The notes under the pieces were generated by a model. It ran no database searches and was not told the origin of the DNA. It saw nothing but the letters and a program-made list of their open reading frames with translations. Below are positions 14,350 through 14,672 of a stretch of DNA of 14,672 nt, piece after piece. The position numbers were made by a program, and so were the translations under genes. Origin of the DNA: Azonexus sp. (GTDB lineage Bacteria; Pseudomonadota; Gammaproteobacteria; Burkholderiales; Rhodocyclaceae); the NCBI GenBank assembly GCA_023150195.1, contig JAKLLI010000038.1, positions 1 through 14,672 on the forward strand, read 5' to 3'. Every line of letters begins with the position of its first letter. Positions within the stretch are counted from its first letter, which is position 1.

Positions 14350-14661
14350 ATGCCCTACACTGAAACCTTCACGGTCGACGCCCCTGACAGGGCAGAAATC
14401 GACACCCTGCCCGGCCTCACCCTGCTCGAATTCGGCGTCGACTGGTGCCCCCATTGCCAGGCAGCCCAAGCCTTATTGCGCGGTCAACTCGAAAAATCGC
14501 CTGAAATCCGCCACCTGAAAATCGAAGACGGCCCGGGCCGCCGGCTAGGCAGAAGCTACCGCGTCAAACTCTGGCCGACGCTGATCCTGCTGCGCGACGG
14601 CGTGGAAACCGGGCGCGTGGTTAGGCCTTCGGCAGCGGAGCTGGCGGAACTGCTGGATTAG
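14350..14661 (+). CDS. Thioredoxin-fold protein with CPHC active site
   Basis: The 103-residue protein has one thioredoxin domain. The redox motif WCPHC gives C33 and C36, and KLWPTLILLRDG supplies the cis-proline region. CPHC is the pair typical of DsbA-like oxidants, in contrast to the CGPC of thioredoxins, but the rest of the protein is a short thioredoxin without the DsbA helical insertion. No signal peptide is visible, so it is likely cytoplasmic. The ATG at 14350 is preferred over an upstream extension to 14296 that would overlap the antiporter. It is 4 nt after the antiporter stop, with GGAGTGAG upstream. The target is unknown. Only 11 nt of the window follow, so any downstream gene cannot be seen. 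Confidence 0.9.
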   Translation: MPYTETFTVDAPDRAEIDTLPGLTLLEFGVDWCPHCQAAQALLRGQLEKSPEIRHLKIEDGPGRRLGRSYRVKLWPTLILLRDGVETGRVVRPSAAELAELLD

Positions 14662-14672
14662 TTAAAGCGAAC

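Noticed and set aside
13008..14351. Long minus-strand frame, and a parallel plus-strand frame 13103-14341
   Set aside because: Both overlap the antiporter, which alone has coherent membrane segments and family motifs; the alternatives are Arg/Gly/His/Gln-rich shadows.
1..14672. CRISPR arrays, insertion sequences, tRNA or rRNA genes
   Set aside because: No regularly spaced repeats, transposase motifs, long terminal inverted repeats or recognisable structural RNA genes were seen in reading the window.

Overview
The window looks like the chromosomal origin neighbourhood of a Gram-negative betaproteobacterium. Overall base composition, the divergent dnaA / rpmH-rnpA-yidD-yidC-mnmE arrangement and the protein sequences fit Rhodocyclales-like bacteria best, but this is an inference from gene order and protein flavour; no 16S or other decisive marker is present.

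Region 1 (1-5192) is conserved housekeeping. A dnaA gene runs off the left edge on the minus strand. It is separated from rpmH by a 236-bp origin-like spacer that holds one perfect DnaA box, an AT-rich tract, a likely dnaA promoter overlapping the DnaA box, and a strong rpmH promoter. Rightwards follow rpmH, rnpA, yidD, yidC and mnmE, tightly packed (4-bp overlap rnpA/yidD, 3-nt gap yidC/mnmE). A terminator-like hairpin lies inside the 5' end of the rnpA coding sequence, and another inverted repeat spans the mnmE stop codon.

Region 2 (5223-6689) holds two divergent accessory genes: a membrane-anchored DUF2726 protein on the minus strand and a TauE/SafE-type permease on the plus strand, with a promoter and a perfect inverted repeat between them.

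Region 3 (6754-13149) is the most interesting part. It encodes a cobalamin-binding-type radical SAM enzyme, a flavin-dependent halogenase-like enzyme with all the classical halogenase motifs, a chorismatase of the FkbO/Hyg5/XanB2 family (hydroxybenzoate from chorismate), a frameshifted MipA/OmpV outer-membrane protein, a PlsC-type acyltransferase and a family 2 glycosyltransferase. Chorismatase, halogenase, acyltransferase and glycosyltransferase are the non-polyketide components of aryl polyene / xanthomonadin pigment loci. The ketosynthase, acyl carrier protein, dehydratase and exporter genes of such loci are not in this window, so this is either the edge of a pigment cluster or a separate aromatic-tailoring system. 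A 20-bp perfect palindrome with a parS core sits inside the chorismatase gene about 8.5 kb from the putative origin, and is probably a chromosome-segregation site rather than part of the pathway.

Region 4 (13146-14661) has a CPA2-type cation:proton antiporter translationally coupled to the glycosyltransferase, followed by a small thioredoxin-fold protein with a CPHC active site. From the radical SAM gene onward all genes point the same way with overlaps or short gaps, so they probably form one or two operons.
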